NCBI RefSeq assembly: GCF_009905375.1
Contig: NC_133647.1
Span: 171,102,790-171,166,789 of the forward strand
DNA length: 64,000 nucleotides
Reading direction: 5' to 3'
Source of the DNA: Apium graveolens
Lineage: Eukaryota; Streptophyta; Magnoliopsida; Apiales; Apiaceae
Position numbers and translations under genes: made by a program. The notes beneath the pieces were generated by a model. That model ran no database searches. It worked only from the letters and a program-made list of their open reading frames with translations, and was not told where the DNA came from. Position 1 is the stretch's first letter; the number at the start of each line of letters is the position of its first letter. Below, piece by piece: positions 11,341 through 23,651 of the stretch.

Positions 11341-13560
11341 AAGACTGCTAGTCCTCCTTATGTTGGGTTGGAACCATTTTTCCCTAGCCTAGAGACAATT
11401 TTGTCAAGGGTATTAAAATGGAAAAAATGGTCAGTCAAAGATAAGGATTAGAATGATAAGGTTGTAGCTGTTGGTATCTCTGTTTATAGTAAAATCTCTA
11501 ATCCAACTGGACCCAAACTGATAAGTTGGGTACCAAGAACTGTTAATCCATTTGTGAGTGCAGGATATAACAGGTCAATTGATTCATATGTATTCTTGGT
11601 AATTCATACTCAAGGCATATGATCAAAGAAAGAGCCTCACAATCAAATGTGATCAACAAAAGCTATTCCGTCAGTAATCTTTGGAGATGACAACAAAGGT
11701 TTTCATTACGGGACAAGCTATGCAGAAAAGGGATGTCATCATGGACTCAACAATTGCTATCACTGATAACAACTAATTATTGGAGTCATTGATAATAATT
11801 TGAAACATCTTTCTTGCTGAAGAATCAAGGCACAAATCCTCTAATCAGACGGTTCTGCATCAAAGGACAAAATGTCAATTCAACGAAGGACTAGTGTCTC
11901 ATCTGAAGCAGGAAGGTTGAGAAGCTTGCTCTTGTTAGAGTAAGAAAAGGATATGCTTATGGCTAGACTGGAATCTCAGTAAAGGTGAAGTCAATGGTTT
12001 CTAATGTAAAGCTTCATCTGACAGAAGTTTAGCTACGGCATTAGAAGCTCTCACCCTTGAATATTAACTCAAGAAACTCTTTTGTGAAAAGTGGTTAGTG
12101 AGAGGACTGCCTCATCTGGAATTCAGAAGATAAAAAATGTGAGGCATGTCAGGAAGAGAAGTCAAAGACAACATCACATCAAAATAAAGATATACCTTAG
12201 TGATGGTGGTTGACTACTCTTAATAAACAAAGTTGTTGTTCGTGCGCTCTCAAGACAAGACATCACGGATGGTGATTGATTACATCAAAGAAGATCAAGC
12301 TGGAAGCAACTGTAAAAAGAAATGATCTTCTGGTCAGATAACAAGACTGAATCAAGAAGCAGTTCTGATTAATATCTGTTACATCAAGAACATTCTGAGA
12401 CATATTCACCACCGGGAACTCCGTGTCATAATGGAGTGGTATAAAGGAAGAACCATAACTTGATTAAAGCTACAAGGGAAATATCAAGCTAATCAAGAAT
12501 TTCTAAATACCAAAGGGCTGAAGTAGTCAATACAGTTTACAACAAGTAAGATCAAACCTTGATCGGGATGTATATATGAAGACCACTAATGAGTTAATGG
12601 CCAACAGAATTAAACACTGGATAACCTAAAAGTGTTTGGAGAGAATATTCTAAGCAAACAATGAAATATTTTCAGTTGTTTGAAGATCTTGGCATTTGCA
12701 GCTAAGACTAGTTAGGATATTTTTCATGGCTACTCAGTGGAGTCAACAACCTACAGGGCATTTATGGTTGATCAACAGAAGATGATTGAAAGTCTGAATG
12801 CACAGTTCAACAACTCCATGTTCCAAGCTGTTAAAGGTGAAATTGATGGTATTGATGATTCATATCCAAGCAGTGGAATGGTAGTGTATAACACAACTCA
12901 TTATTTCAATGAAGCCAGTCAACAAGGGTAAGGATCTTCAGGAAATCCCAGCAACAGCTTAGGGGGAGCAAAAGAAGGATCAACTAGTCAGACACAACAT
13001 TACATTGAAAATACAGAGGACACAACAAGAATATATCTGCTGAGACAAAGGGTTTGATGTCAAGTCTATTCCCAGAGTCTAGTTCTTAAGTGATCCAGAT
13101 GGTGGAGTAATGATTAGCAGGGCTAATGAGTGCGAATGATTATTTCTCCAGTTTTCTATCTGAAGAAGAAACTAAGAAAGTTACAGAAGCTCTGATAGAT
13201 CCGGATTGATTGGGTGATTACAAACCAAGATGAACTCAATCAGTCAGTAAGCATATCGTAGGGAAGCTGGTATCCAAACCAAATGACAATATTGTAATTG
13301 GTACAAGGATAACCAGAAGTCAAAACTGGATGACAATGGCATTGTTATGAGGGACAAGGCCAAACTGGATGCTAGGTTATTATCAGGAAGCAGTATCTAA
13401 CAGATAGCACCAGTGACGAGACTTGAGGATATTGCGATATATCAGGCACCTGATGCATATTACACTTGGAATTGGACCTCAGTAGATGTGTACAAGTGCA
13501 CTCCTGGTTGATGAGTCAAAGGAAGTAGTCAATGTACAACAGTTCATGAACTTTGCAGTT
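11341..13560 (+). pseudogene. Decayed Copia gag tail, protease, integrase and RT start (element 3)
   Basis: Recognisable pieces in order: gag tail ending GPKLISWVPRTVN (about 11509-11547); protease shard PSVIFGDDNKGF (about 11667-11703); pre-integrase shard LVRGLPHLEF (about 12094-12124); integrase core shards near 12190-12290 and 12430-12600; integrase tail 12737-12931 (TTYRAFMVDQQKMIESLN); and RT start shards LVSKPNDNIVIGT (about 13270-13308), then LDDNGIVMRDKAKLDARL after a frame change. Frames shift repeatedly and stops abound. The protease catalytic DSG and the RT YxDD motif are not seen. A clear old pseudogene, identified by the order of conserved motifs. Confidence 0.72.
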
Positions 13561-13616
13561 GCAGATCTATTGGACTAAGCATATCTCTTCTTCTTGTTGC
13601 CCAGTAAAGATACAAT

Positions 13617-14089
13617 TGTTTAATGGGGGTTGTATATAATTGTATAAATGTTTCGAACAGGTAATAAAATATAACAGCTTTTTATATTTCCGATAAAAAC
13701 TGTTACAAAATCCTCTCAAGAAATACTGATGTTCTCGTGAGCTGCTAGGTCGAATGATCCTCGAGTATATTTCACTAAGTGATGACCTAAACTGTGTTTA
13801 TATATTACATAGCTACAACAGATTAATCTAAGATATGCATTATTAAAAACCAATTGAAACTGATATATATCTTAAACTAAACAGATAAAGTCCTATAACT
13901 CAGATATAACAGATATCTGCTTCACATTATAAGGAACATAACAAATCCTCTAATGCTGACTGTCTTCAAATACTGATGTCATACAAATACTGATGACATA
14001 TCAAATCCTGACGGTACATCAGATCCTGATGACACCCGAACAGCCAGATCCTGAGCTTCTTCTGATCATTGAGAATTCAATATGTAACA
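13617..14089 (-). repeat. 3' LTR of Copia element 4
   Basis: 473 bp. On the minus strand it starts TGTTACATATTG right after a purine-rich tract and ends ...AAACA at 13617. It contains repeated AATACTGATG and AAATCCTGATG-like words (about 13720-14060). The five bases beyond its end are acaat (13612-13616); the matching copy is lost with the 5' end. Confidence 0.75.
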
Positions 14090-14104
14090 ATCTTTCCCAA
14101 TTTA
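14090..14104 (-). other. Polypurine tract of element 4
   Basis: The minus strand reads AATTGGGAAAGAT immediately before the LTR start, in the expected position for plus-strand priming. It parallels the tract at 29192-29205 of element 2. Confidence 0.65.
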
Positions 14105-14180
14105 TTCTTAATGCAATGAAGCATAAATTCCATTCTCAATGATGAAAAAACCAATCTACAAAATGTAAAAGGAGTAAAGC

Positions 14181-17100
14181 TTACTTCAGTATCTTCAGAT
14201 AACTGACAGTTGTTCCAAGAAAATTCTTCAATCTTTCTTCCTCCTTGTCTCGTAGGACTTTAACAAGCTTTTTCTTCAACTCTCTCTTCTCTTCAGTGTC
14301 TTCTCCAAGCTGATAGATAGCTGATCTTAACTTAGAAATTAAGCTTTTTCTTATCTCAAGATCACCAATCAACATGAAGCTTAAACTGACATCTTCATGA
14401 TCAGGACTGAAGGATAACTGAGGACTGTTGAGAAAAACTTGTAGCACTGCAGCTCCCTTTTTCATCTGCATTTCTTGACCAGTATAAGTTATGTACTTAG
14501 GAATATTATCACCATTATATTTATCATCTTTTGTCATAACTCTTCTTCTGATCACTTCAAGTATCATAGAAGACCAGTTTCTGGTGACTTTGTTCTCAAC
14601 TCTAAGAAGATAGTGAATGTATTTCAATTCTGTCACAGTCTTCATTATGAGTTGCTGCAATGTAAAGCTTTTTACTTTACCATCCCTGAAAAAATACAGA
14701 ATCTCTTCTCTGACATCATTATCATTTATCTTTCTATGAACAATCTTCACAGCTTCAACTTTCTCAAGATGTGAAGGAGAAACTCTTTTACCAAGATTTT
14801 CTGTCAGAGTATCTGTATCCAGCAGATCAGATTCTAATCTCCATACTAGAATGACTAATGCCTCCTCTGGTTCAAGATTTGATAAGTTTCAGTTTTTCAT
14901 TGTATATCACCCAAGAAGGCTTCTTGATGGACTTACCAACATCTTCCTGTTCTGAGATAGAATCTCTTAACCCAGCTGACACAAATTCAACATGCTTGAA
15001 CCCTTTAGAATAATTGAATACATGGATGTCTTTCCATCTTCTATTCTTCTTATCGAGAGGAGCATAGTTTGAAGACAAATCATTAGTCTTCCCTTCTGCT
15101 TTATGCCATAGCTCCCTCTTTGATTTTAAAATTCTCTGCAAATATTCTTTGCATGCTTGTTCAGCTTTCCTTCTATCAATCTTTTCTTTTTTAGCATCCT
15201 CTGAAATGTGAGGAGTGATTACCAAAGAAGGAGCTGACTTATTTAATGCTTTGATCACTTTTTCATCAGAGTTAAAATCAGTTATCAGGTTCACAGTAAC
15301 AGGGTCTGCTTTTACCTCAGGATTTGTGTCTGCATCAGGAGTTACATTCTGATTTGCTGTATCAGCTTGATCAATGTCAGTGGCTGATCTTTTCTTCCTT
15401 GGTATAATCAACTCTTCTGGCTTCTGAACTTCTTTATCTTCTTCATTTCCTTGTACAGGAACATAACCTTCTCTGGATAGAAAATTCAGAAAAGTAGAGT
15501 TGAATGTAGTCACTTGACTTGGTTTAGAAATTCTTTCTCCTCTTCCTCTTCCTCTTCCTCTTGCAGATCTACCGCCTCTTCTTCCTCTTCTCTTAGAAGT
15601 GTTAGCTTCAGCTTCGATTTGAGCTAAAAGCTCCTTTTGTTGCATAACTGCTTCTTCAAGTGTTAGATCAGGGAATTCTTCAGTTATATATCCAAGAGCA
15701 CTCCTAGCATTATTTTGCTCAAACTTCTTGTCTTTGTAGTACAAGACAATCTCTTCACCTGTTTCCTTATGTCTGTAAGGAAAGCACATCCCTTTAGCTT
15801 CTGCTAAATTTGAGATTGTAATATCATCATCCTCAGGAGCACCAATAGTAGTCTTGTGCTTGGCTTTATAAGCACCAATAGACTTCCTTTGTGCTGAATG
15901 ATCATTCTTCTTGGCTTGTTGAAGTTGTTGAGCAGTAGAAGTAATTTGAACATCTGTAACTGGATTATTCTTATCACCATCATTATCAATATCTTTATCC
16001 TTTGTCTAAATAGAATCTGGTGTACATTTTGTAGCAACTATCTTCTCCCCCTTTTGGGCATCAGTATTTGAAAGAAGAGAAAATAGAGCATCCAGTTTGT
16101 CACCTATAGAAGAAACCTTGTCTTCTAAGGAGGAAAGTCTAGAGGCCTTGCTGTCTTGAGACTTAACAACATCTTTGATGGTATCTTTCACACTTTTGAT
16201 TTCAGTTGAGTTAGGTGTGTGAAGCAAAAATTCATCAATTTTCTCTTTGATACCAGCATGAGACTTCTTCATTTCATCAAGTTGAGAGTGAATTCCTTTA
16301 ATATAAATGGTTGAGGGCTTAAGATGCAACTTCAGATCAGGAGTTTGAATTTCATCATAGGCACGATGAATGTGTTGCAGGCCAACAACAGATGAGATAG
16401 AAGTATTTGGAAGTTTCCATTTACAATCCCATTCTGTCTGTCTAAAATACTCAGCATCAAGATTGTAATAAGAATGATTTGCAGTGAAGTGTGAAGAAGA
16501 ACCAACATTGGACTTCTTAGATGCATCAATTGCAGACTTAAGCTGAGCTGAATCAGAATCATCGTCATCACTATCATTGTCAGATTCAGACAAGCCATCA
16601 GAAGAATGTGCAGAATCAGGCATAATTGCCTTGCCTTTATCCAGATTCTTTGCAAGAGATGCCTGTGGCTGATGTGATCCTGAAATAGAAACATAGTAAC
16701 ACCTAAATCTCTCTATTCTTTTCAAGCGATCTCATCACTTTTCATACAACATATTACTTTTAAGAGTAACATTATTCTCACAGAAGAAACTTTATAAGTA
16801 AAAAAAACTTATAAGATTCTTGTCTCAAAACTACCTCTCCTTTTGCCAGTACAAGAGACTGCCACTCAAAATATTTTTTTTTTATTTTTTTTAAATCTGA
16901 TATTTTCACACAATCTCTCAGAAAGGCTCAATCACACATATATCAAAGAAATAAGAGATGGCTGAGAAGAGTTGTATGCTTGTCATATAAATTGAGGTAA
17001 CCTCAAAGAAGAGACTATTTATAATCATACAAACATGAGAATATATGAGAAGTTAGCAATACCTGAAGGTGATTCCTCAAGTTGAAGTGATGAAAGTGGA

Positions 17101-17449
17101 GGAACAAACATCACATCATGATGCTTTTTCAAACTAGCAACTAGTAATGGATCATCAATTGTAGCTAGTGCAGTTGAAGGATGATTCTCAGTAGGAGCTG
17201 TTGTATCATCAGGATTTGATCTGTCAGGAGAAGTTGAAAGACCAGCATCAGTACTTTGAACTGATGGTTCTTGTGGAGTCTGAGATATTTGAGCTACTTC
17301 AGCAATGCTTGGTGAAGGTTCTTGTGTGCTCTTCTCAAAAATAGGATCATCAATGATTGCATCCACCTGTGACAGTATCTCCTGATGAGTTTATTTTTCT
17401 TGGAGTAGTTGAACATATTCAGCAAGAAGATCACTCTGAGCAATATTAA
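14181..17449 (-). pseudogene. Env-like (ORF3) region of element 4, C-terminal part
   Basis: Open stretches 17025-17366, 16006-16725, 14872-15789 and 14181-14750 on the minus strand follow one another with few stops. Breaks include a stop at 17396-17398 or nearby, TAG at about 16006-16008 (a Gln codon expected), and a frame change near 14870. The product is long, charged and Ser/Thr/Pro-rich at first. It has a coiled-coil-like stretch (about 16050-16250), an Arg/Gly-rich run RRGRRGGRSARGRGRGRG (about 15535-15600), and a C-terminal helical domain with HYLLRVENKVTRNWSSMILE. The same domain order occurs in element 2 at 28017-29066. It sits downstream of pol as the Sirevirus env-like gene does. 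No signal peptide or clear membrane segment was seen. Confidence 0.65.
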
Positions 17450-18016
17450 TGTTAGATATATTTGAGATGTCATGTCTAATATGATTCATGTTTAGTTTTC
17501 AGATCTTAACAAACAGGACATATCAGGACTTACTGAAATCACGACTTACTGGAAGTCAGAACTTAATATCAGAACTTAAGGTCATATCAGAACTTAAGTG
17601 CGGGAAGACTTTCATATAAGGAAGGAAGTTGATTTACAGTAGAAGATCGAGACTAAAATAAAAGAAGATATCCATGGAAAGAGTTAGAAGACCGGAAAAC
17701 TTGTAGAAGATATCTGATTGATATATTTTAAAAGACAAAATTGTATTCCATATCAATTAGAAGTTATCTTGTAACTGTGTACTATATAAACACAGACTTA
17801 GGGTTTACACTATATGTGTTATCATTATCGAGAAGATTATATATTGTAACCTAGCAGCTCTTAGTTATATTTGTTCATCACTGAGAGAGAACAATAGGTC
17901 TTATTGGAACAGAGTTTATTCAATATACTTGATCTTTGTTACATACTTGTGTTAAATCGATTTGATTGTATAAACACTGTATTCAACCCCCTTCTACAGT
18001 GTTGTGTGACCTAACA
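17450..18016 (+). repeat. 5' LTR of element 2
   Basis: 567 bp, TGTTAG...CTAACA. The U3 part carries repeated ATCAGAACTTAA-type words (17540-17600). A TATA box lies at 17783-17790. The end has a pyrimidine-rich CAACCCCCTTCTAC stretch. It is intact relative to the 3' copy. Confidence 0.95.
17783..17790 (+). promoter_or_regulatory. TATA box in 5' LTR of element 2
   Basis: TATATAAA about two thirds of the way into U3, the strongest core-promoter match in this LTR. The corresponding region is deleted from the 3' LTR. Confidence 0.65.
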
Positions 18017-18018
18017 AG

Positions 18019-18030
18019 TGGTATCAGAGC
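18019..18030 (+). other. Primer binding site, initiator Met tRNA (element 2)
   Basis: TGGTATCAGAGC starts two bases after the LTR end. Confidence 0.93.
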
Positions 18031-18069
18031 TCATCTGTTAACACACATACAGTAAAGATCCAAACAATC

Positions 18070-20274
18070 ATGTCTGAAAAAGCACAAACTCCAACCAAGC
18101 CCACCAAAACTCAAGAAACTCAAAACACTCAAACCCATAGTCGATATGAGACTATTAGGGTTCCCATACTAAGACCTTCTGTGTATCCCATATGGAAAGT
18201 GAAGATGGCTATGTTTCTGGACGCTACAGATCCAGAATACCTTGACAGAATTAATGAAGGACCACATAAGCCTACCAAGCTCTCTGTTGTAGATGTTGAT
18301 CAACCAGAAAAGACCATACCAAAGGAGAAAGGTGAGTACACAACTGAAGACATCTCATCTATTGCCAATGATGCAACCAAGAAGAACAGGAGGACTATAC
18401 TCACTCAAGAGTATGAACACTTTGACTCAAAAGCTGATGAGTCATTAACTAATTTATATGACAGATTTGTCAAACTGTAGAATGATCTGTCACTGGTGAA
18501 TAAGGAATATAATCTTGAAGATTCAAATCTAAAATTCCTTTTAGCTCTTCCTGAAAATTAGGACTTGAAGTCTACTACCATAAGAGACAATTATGACCTT
18601 ACTGAAACTACTCTTGATGAAATTTATAGTATGCTCAAGAGTTATGAACTTGAGATGGATCAAAGGAGCAAGATACATGGAAGAAAGTCACGGACAGTTG
18701 CTCTTAAAGTTGAGGAGGAATCTCTTAAAGTTATTGCCTCAAAGAGGGGCAAAGGAAAGGCTCTCATCATAAAGTATGATTCAGAAACTGAAAGTTTACC
18801 TGAAATGGATGCTGATGAAGAGATGATGAAATTGTGTGCTCTTATGGTGAAGGGTATCACAAAGATAGCCTACAGGAAATTTAGAAAAGGCAAGAAGTTT
18901 TCCAGGAAAAGTGGAAGTTCTGATAAGAAAGGATTCCGAAAGTCTGAAGGTAAAGGAAAGTCTGACAGAGGAGACAACTCAAATATCAAATGCTACAATT
19001 ATGGTGAAAAGGCCACATATCTCCTGACTGCAAGAAAGGAAAAAGTGACAAAGGCAAGGCTCTTGTCACAAAAAAGAAAAGCTGGATAGACACTTCAGAT
19101 TCTAAACATGAGGTGAACTATGCCTTGATGGCTAATGCTGATAGCAGTCCTGAAACTGCTGAATTGAAGGTATCTCAAACAACTTATGCTTTTCATACTG
19201 ATGATATTACTGAGTTGAGATTATATCTTAAAACCATGTTTATTAGTTATAGAGATCAGACTTTAACATGTGAAAGATTAACATCTGAAAATCTTGCTTA
19301 TAAAAAGAGAAATGATTTTTTAGAAAAAGAGTTAGTTATGTTCCATCAAACTCAGAAAGAAAGAGATGATGCTTTTTATATTAGAGATAAAGTGCTAAAA
19401 TTGAATGAATCTCTAAAAACTGAGTTAGAAAAGGAAAGAGAGATTATCAGGACTTGGACTAACTCTGGCAGAACAACTCAGAATTTATTAAGTAGTGGGA
19501 ACTGGAAAGAGGGCTTAGGTTATGGAGATGATAAAAGTGAAAAAGGAACTGAACAAATTGAGCCAATTGTTGTTAAACAGACTGCTAAGCCAAAGGTAAA
19601 TCATGTTAAGTTTGTAGCAAAAACTGTAAAGTCTGATTCTGAAAAGATGAAAGAGTCTGTGATAGAAGTTAAGGAAAAGTCAACTTCTGACAAATTAGAA
19701 CAGGATAAACCAGCTGAAGTAAACATAGGCTTAAAGACAAAGAAGCAGCTTAAGTATAAGCTGAAAGAGATTAGGAATGTCAACAAGGTAAAGGAAGCTA
19801 GGAAAAATTGGAATAGAAAGGAAGGTGTGAATAAAACCAATAATTATATGTCTGTTCCTAATGCTCCTAGAAAGAAATGTTATAACTGTGGAAACTCTAA
19901 CCATCTTGCTTCTTTTTGTAGGAAAAATAAAGATATAAACTCTTTACCTCCTAAATCAGGAGTTAAGAGTCAGTCTGTTAGGTTTAAACCACAAAATCCT
20001 TATTTTCATTGTGGTAGTTTATGGCATTCCATTTTTACTTATAAGGAATATCATAGTCTGTACTATGATTATTATCAAATAAAACCTTCTTTGAAGAAAG
20101 TTAGTATTATTCCTTCTAGTGTAAAGTCTGATGCAAAGTCTGATATAAATTCTGATAAACAGCATGTTAGCATAAACTCTGAAACTAAATCCGCTGTAAA
20201 TGCTAACAAACTTAAAAAAGGCCAAAGGATCCAAGCAAGTATGGGTCCTTAAAACTAACCAATAGTGGTTTTTG
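18070..20274 (+). pseudogene. Copia gag (element 2), stops and frameshifts
   Basis: The start ATG at 18070 lies 40 bases after the primer site. The N-terminal fold includes RPSVYPIWKVKMAMFLDATD, followed by TLDEIYSMLKSYELEMDQ. Stops occur at 18478-18480 and 18559-18561 (both TAG where Trp is usual), and frameshifts near 19000-19110 and near 20220. The first CCHC knuckle (about 18992-19035) has lost a Cys (TAT codon). A second, CYNCGNSNHLASFC (about 19878-19920), is intact. A third, HCGSLWHSIFTYKEYH, is degenerate. A long coiled-coil-like stretch runs from about 19240 to 19800. The end WVLKTNQ and a stop at 20262-20264 precede the protease by about 20 bases. Confidence 0.85.
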
Positions 20275-20283
20275 TGATTGCAG
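20265..20283 (+). promoter_or_regulatory. Candidate 3' splice acceptor at gag/protease boundary (element 2)
   Basis: Between the gag stop and protease lies a T-rich run ending GTGATTGCAG (AG at 20282-20283), followed by GGCAAC. Two in-frame stops (20262-20264, 20274-20276) precede it. The position and style match element 1 (272-290) and element 3 (11545-11563). Confidence 0.45.
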
Positions 20284-23200
20284 GGCAACATGAAAAATAT
20301 CCTAGTGCTGGACAGTGGATGTTCAGGAAATATGACTGGAAATAAAGCCCTGCTATCAGACTTTGTGGAGAAAGCTGGCCCAGGAGTTTCTTATGGAGAT
20401 GGCAACATGGAAAAAACTCTGGGATATGGCAATATCAATTTTGGGAATTTCATCATTGAAATAGTAGCTCTTGTCTCAAGACTTAAACACAATCTGCTAA
20501 GTGTGAGTCAAATCTGTGACAGAGGTTATCATGTGGATTTCTTTGAAGAACACTGTAAAGTTGTAAGTAATTCTACAGGAAAAGTGGTTCTAAAAGGTTA
20601 CAGGCATGGTAACATTTATGAATCCAGATATTTCTGATGGTTCTGCAATCTGTCTGTTGAGTAGAGCATCAATTGAAGAAAGCTGGAGTTGACACATAAG
20701 ACTCTCTCATTTAAATTTCAACAACCTAAATGAGCTTGTAAAGAAAGATCTTGTGAGAGGACTGCCAAAATGAGTATTTGCTCCTGATGGCCTTTGTGAT
20801 TCATGTCAAAATGCAAAACAAAGAAAATCTTCTTTCAAGAGCAAAAATGAATCTTCAATTTTTGAGCCTTATCACCTATTGCATGTTGATCTATTTGGTC
20901 CAGTTAATGTCATGTCTATTGCAAAGAAGAAATATGCTATAGTTATAGCGGATGAGTTCACAAGGTACACTTGGGTGTATTTCTTGCACAAGAAGAATGA
21001 AACTGCATCTACTCTAACTGATCATGTCAGACAGCTGGATAAGTTGGTCAAAGATTCTGTTAAAATTATAAGATGTGATAATGACACTGAGTTCAAGAAT
21101 TCAATCATGGAAGAGTTCTGCAAAGAGCATGGAATCAAACAGGAATTTTCTACACCTAGAACTCCACAGCAAAATGGAGTTGTAGAAAGAAAGAACAGGA
21201 CTCTCATTGAAGTTGCATGACCTATGCTTGATGAAGCAAAGCTACCAACCTACTTTTGGGCTGAAGCTGTGCAGACTACTTGTTTTACACATAATGCTAC
21301 ACTCATAAACAAGCATGGAAAAACACCATATGAGATGGTGAATAAAAAGAAGCCAAATATGAAATACTTTCATGTATTTGGATGTAAGTGTTTTGTTCTT
21401 AAGACTCATCCTGAACAGCTGTCAAAATTTGATCTAAAAGCTGATGAATGAATTTTTGTTGGATATCCACTTTCCACAAAAGCCTTCAAAGTCTATAATT
21501 TAAGAACAAGGGCTGTCATGGAATCTTTCAATTTAACTTTTGATGATAAGAAGATTACTGGTCTTGAAGATTTCAATGATCATGATCAGCTGAGATTTAA
21601 AAATGAAGATTTAAATTCTGATTCTGTAAATTCTGATGACTTAAACTCTGATCCCGTAAGTTCTGATGGGTTAAGTTCTGATGTCATTAAAACTGTGTTA
21701 ACAACTCCAAAGGAAAATGCACATGTCCAGGGGGAGCAAGCTGAAGATCCTACCTCAACTCAAGACTCTCAAGAAGCATCAGAACCTGTCACTGGCTCTT
21801 CAAGTTCTGATTCAACAAGTTCTGATGAGCCAAGTTCTGATAATTCTGGAAACTCTGATACTTCAAATCCTGAAGGATCCAACTCAAATTCTGAAGTTTC
21901 AGAGAGCATAACTACAGGGGGCATCAAAAAATGCTGATGGAGACAGCATGGATCATGGGGGAGGATCCAGTTCTAGAAATCAACTTCCATCTGCAAGGAA
22001 GTGGACCAAATCACATACACCTAACTTAATAATTGGAGATCCTGAAGCAGGTATCAGAACTAGAACTGCAACATCAAATGAATGTCTCTATCATTTTTTT
22101 CTATGTCAGACTGAACCAAAGAAAATGGAAGAAGCTCTTCAAGATGCTGATTGGGTGCAAGCAATGCAAGAAGAGTTGAATAAATTTGAAAGAAATAAAG
22201 TCTGGACCCTAGTACCAAGACCAAAGAATAGATCTATTGTTAGCACAAAATGGGTGTTCCGAAACAAAATTGACAGTGATGGAATAATTACAAGGAACAA
22301 AGCAAGGCTAGTTGCTAAAGGCTACTCTCAACATGAGGGTATTGATTATGATGAAACATTTGCACCAGTTGCTAGATTGGAAGCCATAAGAATCTTTTTG
22401 GCTTATGCTACTCACAAAAGGTTTAAAGTCTTTCAAATGGATGTGAAAAGTGCTTTTCTCAATGGAGAATTTGAAGAAGAGGTTTATGTCGAACAACCTC
22501 CGGGCTTTGTAGATTCAAAATTTCCAAATCATGTTTACAGGCTTGACAGAGCACTTTATGGCCTTAAGCAAGCTCATAGAGCATGGTATGAGACTTTAGC
22601 TCAATTTCTTCTGGAAAGTGGATTTAACAGAGGTACAATTGATAAAACTCTGTTCTACCTCAACCATGGAAAAAACTTACTTTTGGTACAGATATATGTT
22701 GATGATATCATATTTGGTTCTACAAATGCCAAGCTCTGTGAAAGATTTGCAAAGATAATGCAGTCAAGATATCAAATGAGTATGATGGGAGAACTTAGCT
22801 ATTTTCTGGGACTTCAAGTCAAGCAAAATGAAGAAGGTACTTTTATCAATCAATCCAAGTACACCAGAAATTTAGTAAAAAAAATTGGAATGCAAGACTG
22901 TTCAACTGCATCCACTCCCATGGCCACTGTAACCAAGTTAGATAAAGATACTGGTGGATCAGTAGATATTACTAACTACAGAGGTATGACTGGCTCTTTA
23001 CTCTATTTAACTGCAAGTAGACTTGATATCATGTATGCTACCTGTCTTTGTGCAAGATTTCAGGCTGATCCAAGAGAACCTCATCTAATAGTTGTGTAAA
23101 GAATTTTCAAGTACCTCAAGGGTACAACTGATCTAGGATTGTGGTATCCTAGAGAATCAGACTTTAAGCTAATAGGTTACTCAGATGCAGATTTTGCATG

Positions 23201-23651
23201 ATGCAAAATAGACAGGAAAAGCACTAGTGGAAGCTGCCTATTTCTTGGAGGCAGATTAGTTTCTTAGTTTAGCAAGAAACAGAAATCAATTTCCACATCA
23301 ACTACAGAAGCAGAATATATTGCTGCAGGAAGCTTTTGTGCACAGATTTTTTAGATGAAGAATCAGTTACTCGATTATGGGTTAGAATTTTCTAAAATAC
23401 CTATTTACTATGATAATCAAAGTGTTATTGCTATGACAGGTAATCCAGTTCAACACTCAATGACAAAGCACATCAGTATTAGGTACCATTTTATAAGGGA
23501 ACATGTGATGGAAGGTACAGTGGAATTGTATTTTGTTTCAACAGATCAACAACTAGAAGATATCTTCACAAAACCACTATGTGAAGCTACTTTTACAAGA
23601 CTGGTAAATGAACTTGGAATGGTTTCAGGTTCTTTCTCTAAATCTGCTTAG
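20284..23651 (+). pseudogene. Copia pol: protease, integrase, RT, RNase H (element 2)
   Basis: Domains in order. Protease: VLDSGCSGNMTG and GDG (20308-20630). Pre-integrase, broken (20640-20870), with LVRGLPK. Integrase core: HVDLFGP, RCDNDTEF and NGVVERKNR supply the D, D and E residues (20880-21200). [35 protein letters not shown] and the catalytic YVDD (about 22150-22960). RNase H: SDADFA, STTEAEYIAAG, DNQSVIAMTG and HISIRYHFIREHV (23150-23560). Ser/Asp repeats with N/S-S-D units lie in the integrase-RT linker (21600-21850). Stops include 21218, 21449, 23097, 23199, 23265 and 23352, plus breaks at 20638-20880 and near 21935. RT itself is uninterrupted from about 21948 to 23096. Pol makes cDNA and integrates it. 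Confidence 0.9.

Larger units (their letters stand above)
6060..13616 (+). mobile_element. Copia element 3, old and decayed (5' LTR to RT)
   Basis: The 5' LTR (6060-7880) is followed by a primer site and a long AT-rich leader, then much-mutated gag tail, protease, integrase and RT start. The layout is seen from matches to Copia motifs in shifting frames. Its 3' part is missing: at 13617 the minus-strand Sirevirus-like element 4 begins inside its RT, and no continuation is found to the right. The 5-bp sequence left of the LTR is ttatt (6055-6059). A MITE at 8933-9604 is a later insertion in the leader. It has more stops and frameshifts than any other Copia here, so it is probably the oldest. 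Confidence 0.78.

Noticed and set aside
15804..16037. Leu/Ile-rich 77-codon open frame that could be mistaken for a membrane protein
   Set aside because: It is the off-frame reading of the env-like region; the true frame is hydrophilic and continuous with 14872-15789.
16332..16694. Leu/Met-rich 120-codon frame on the minus strand
   Set aside because: Off-frame shadow of the 16006-16725 env-like frame.
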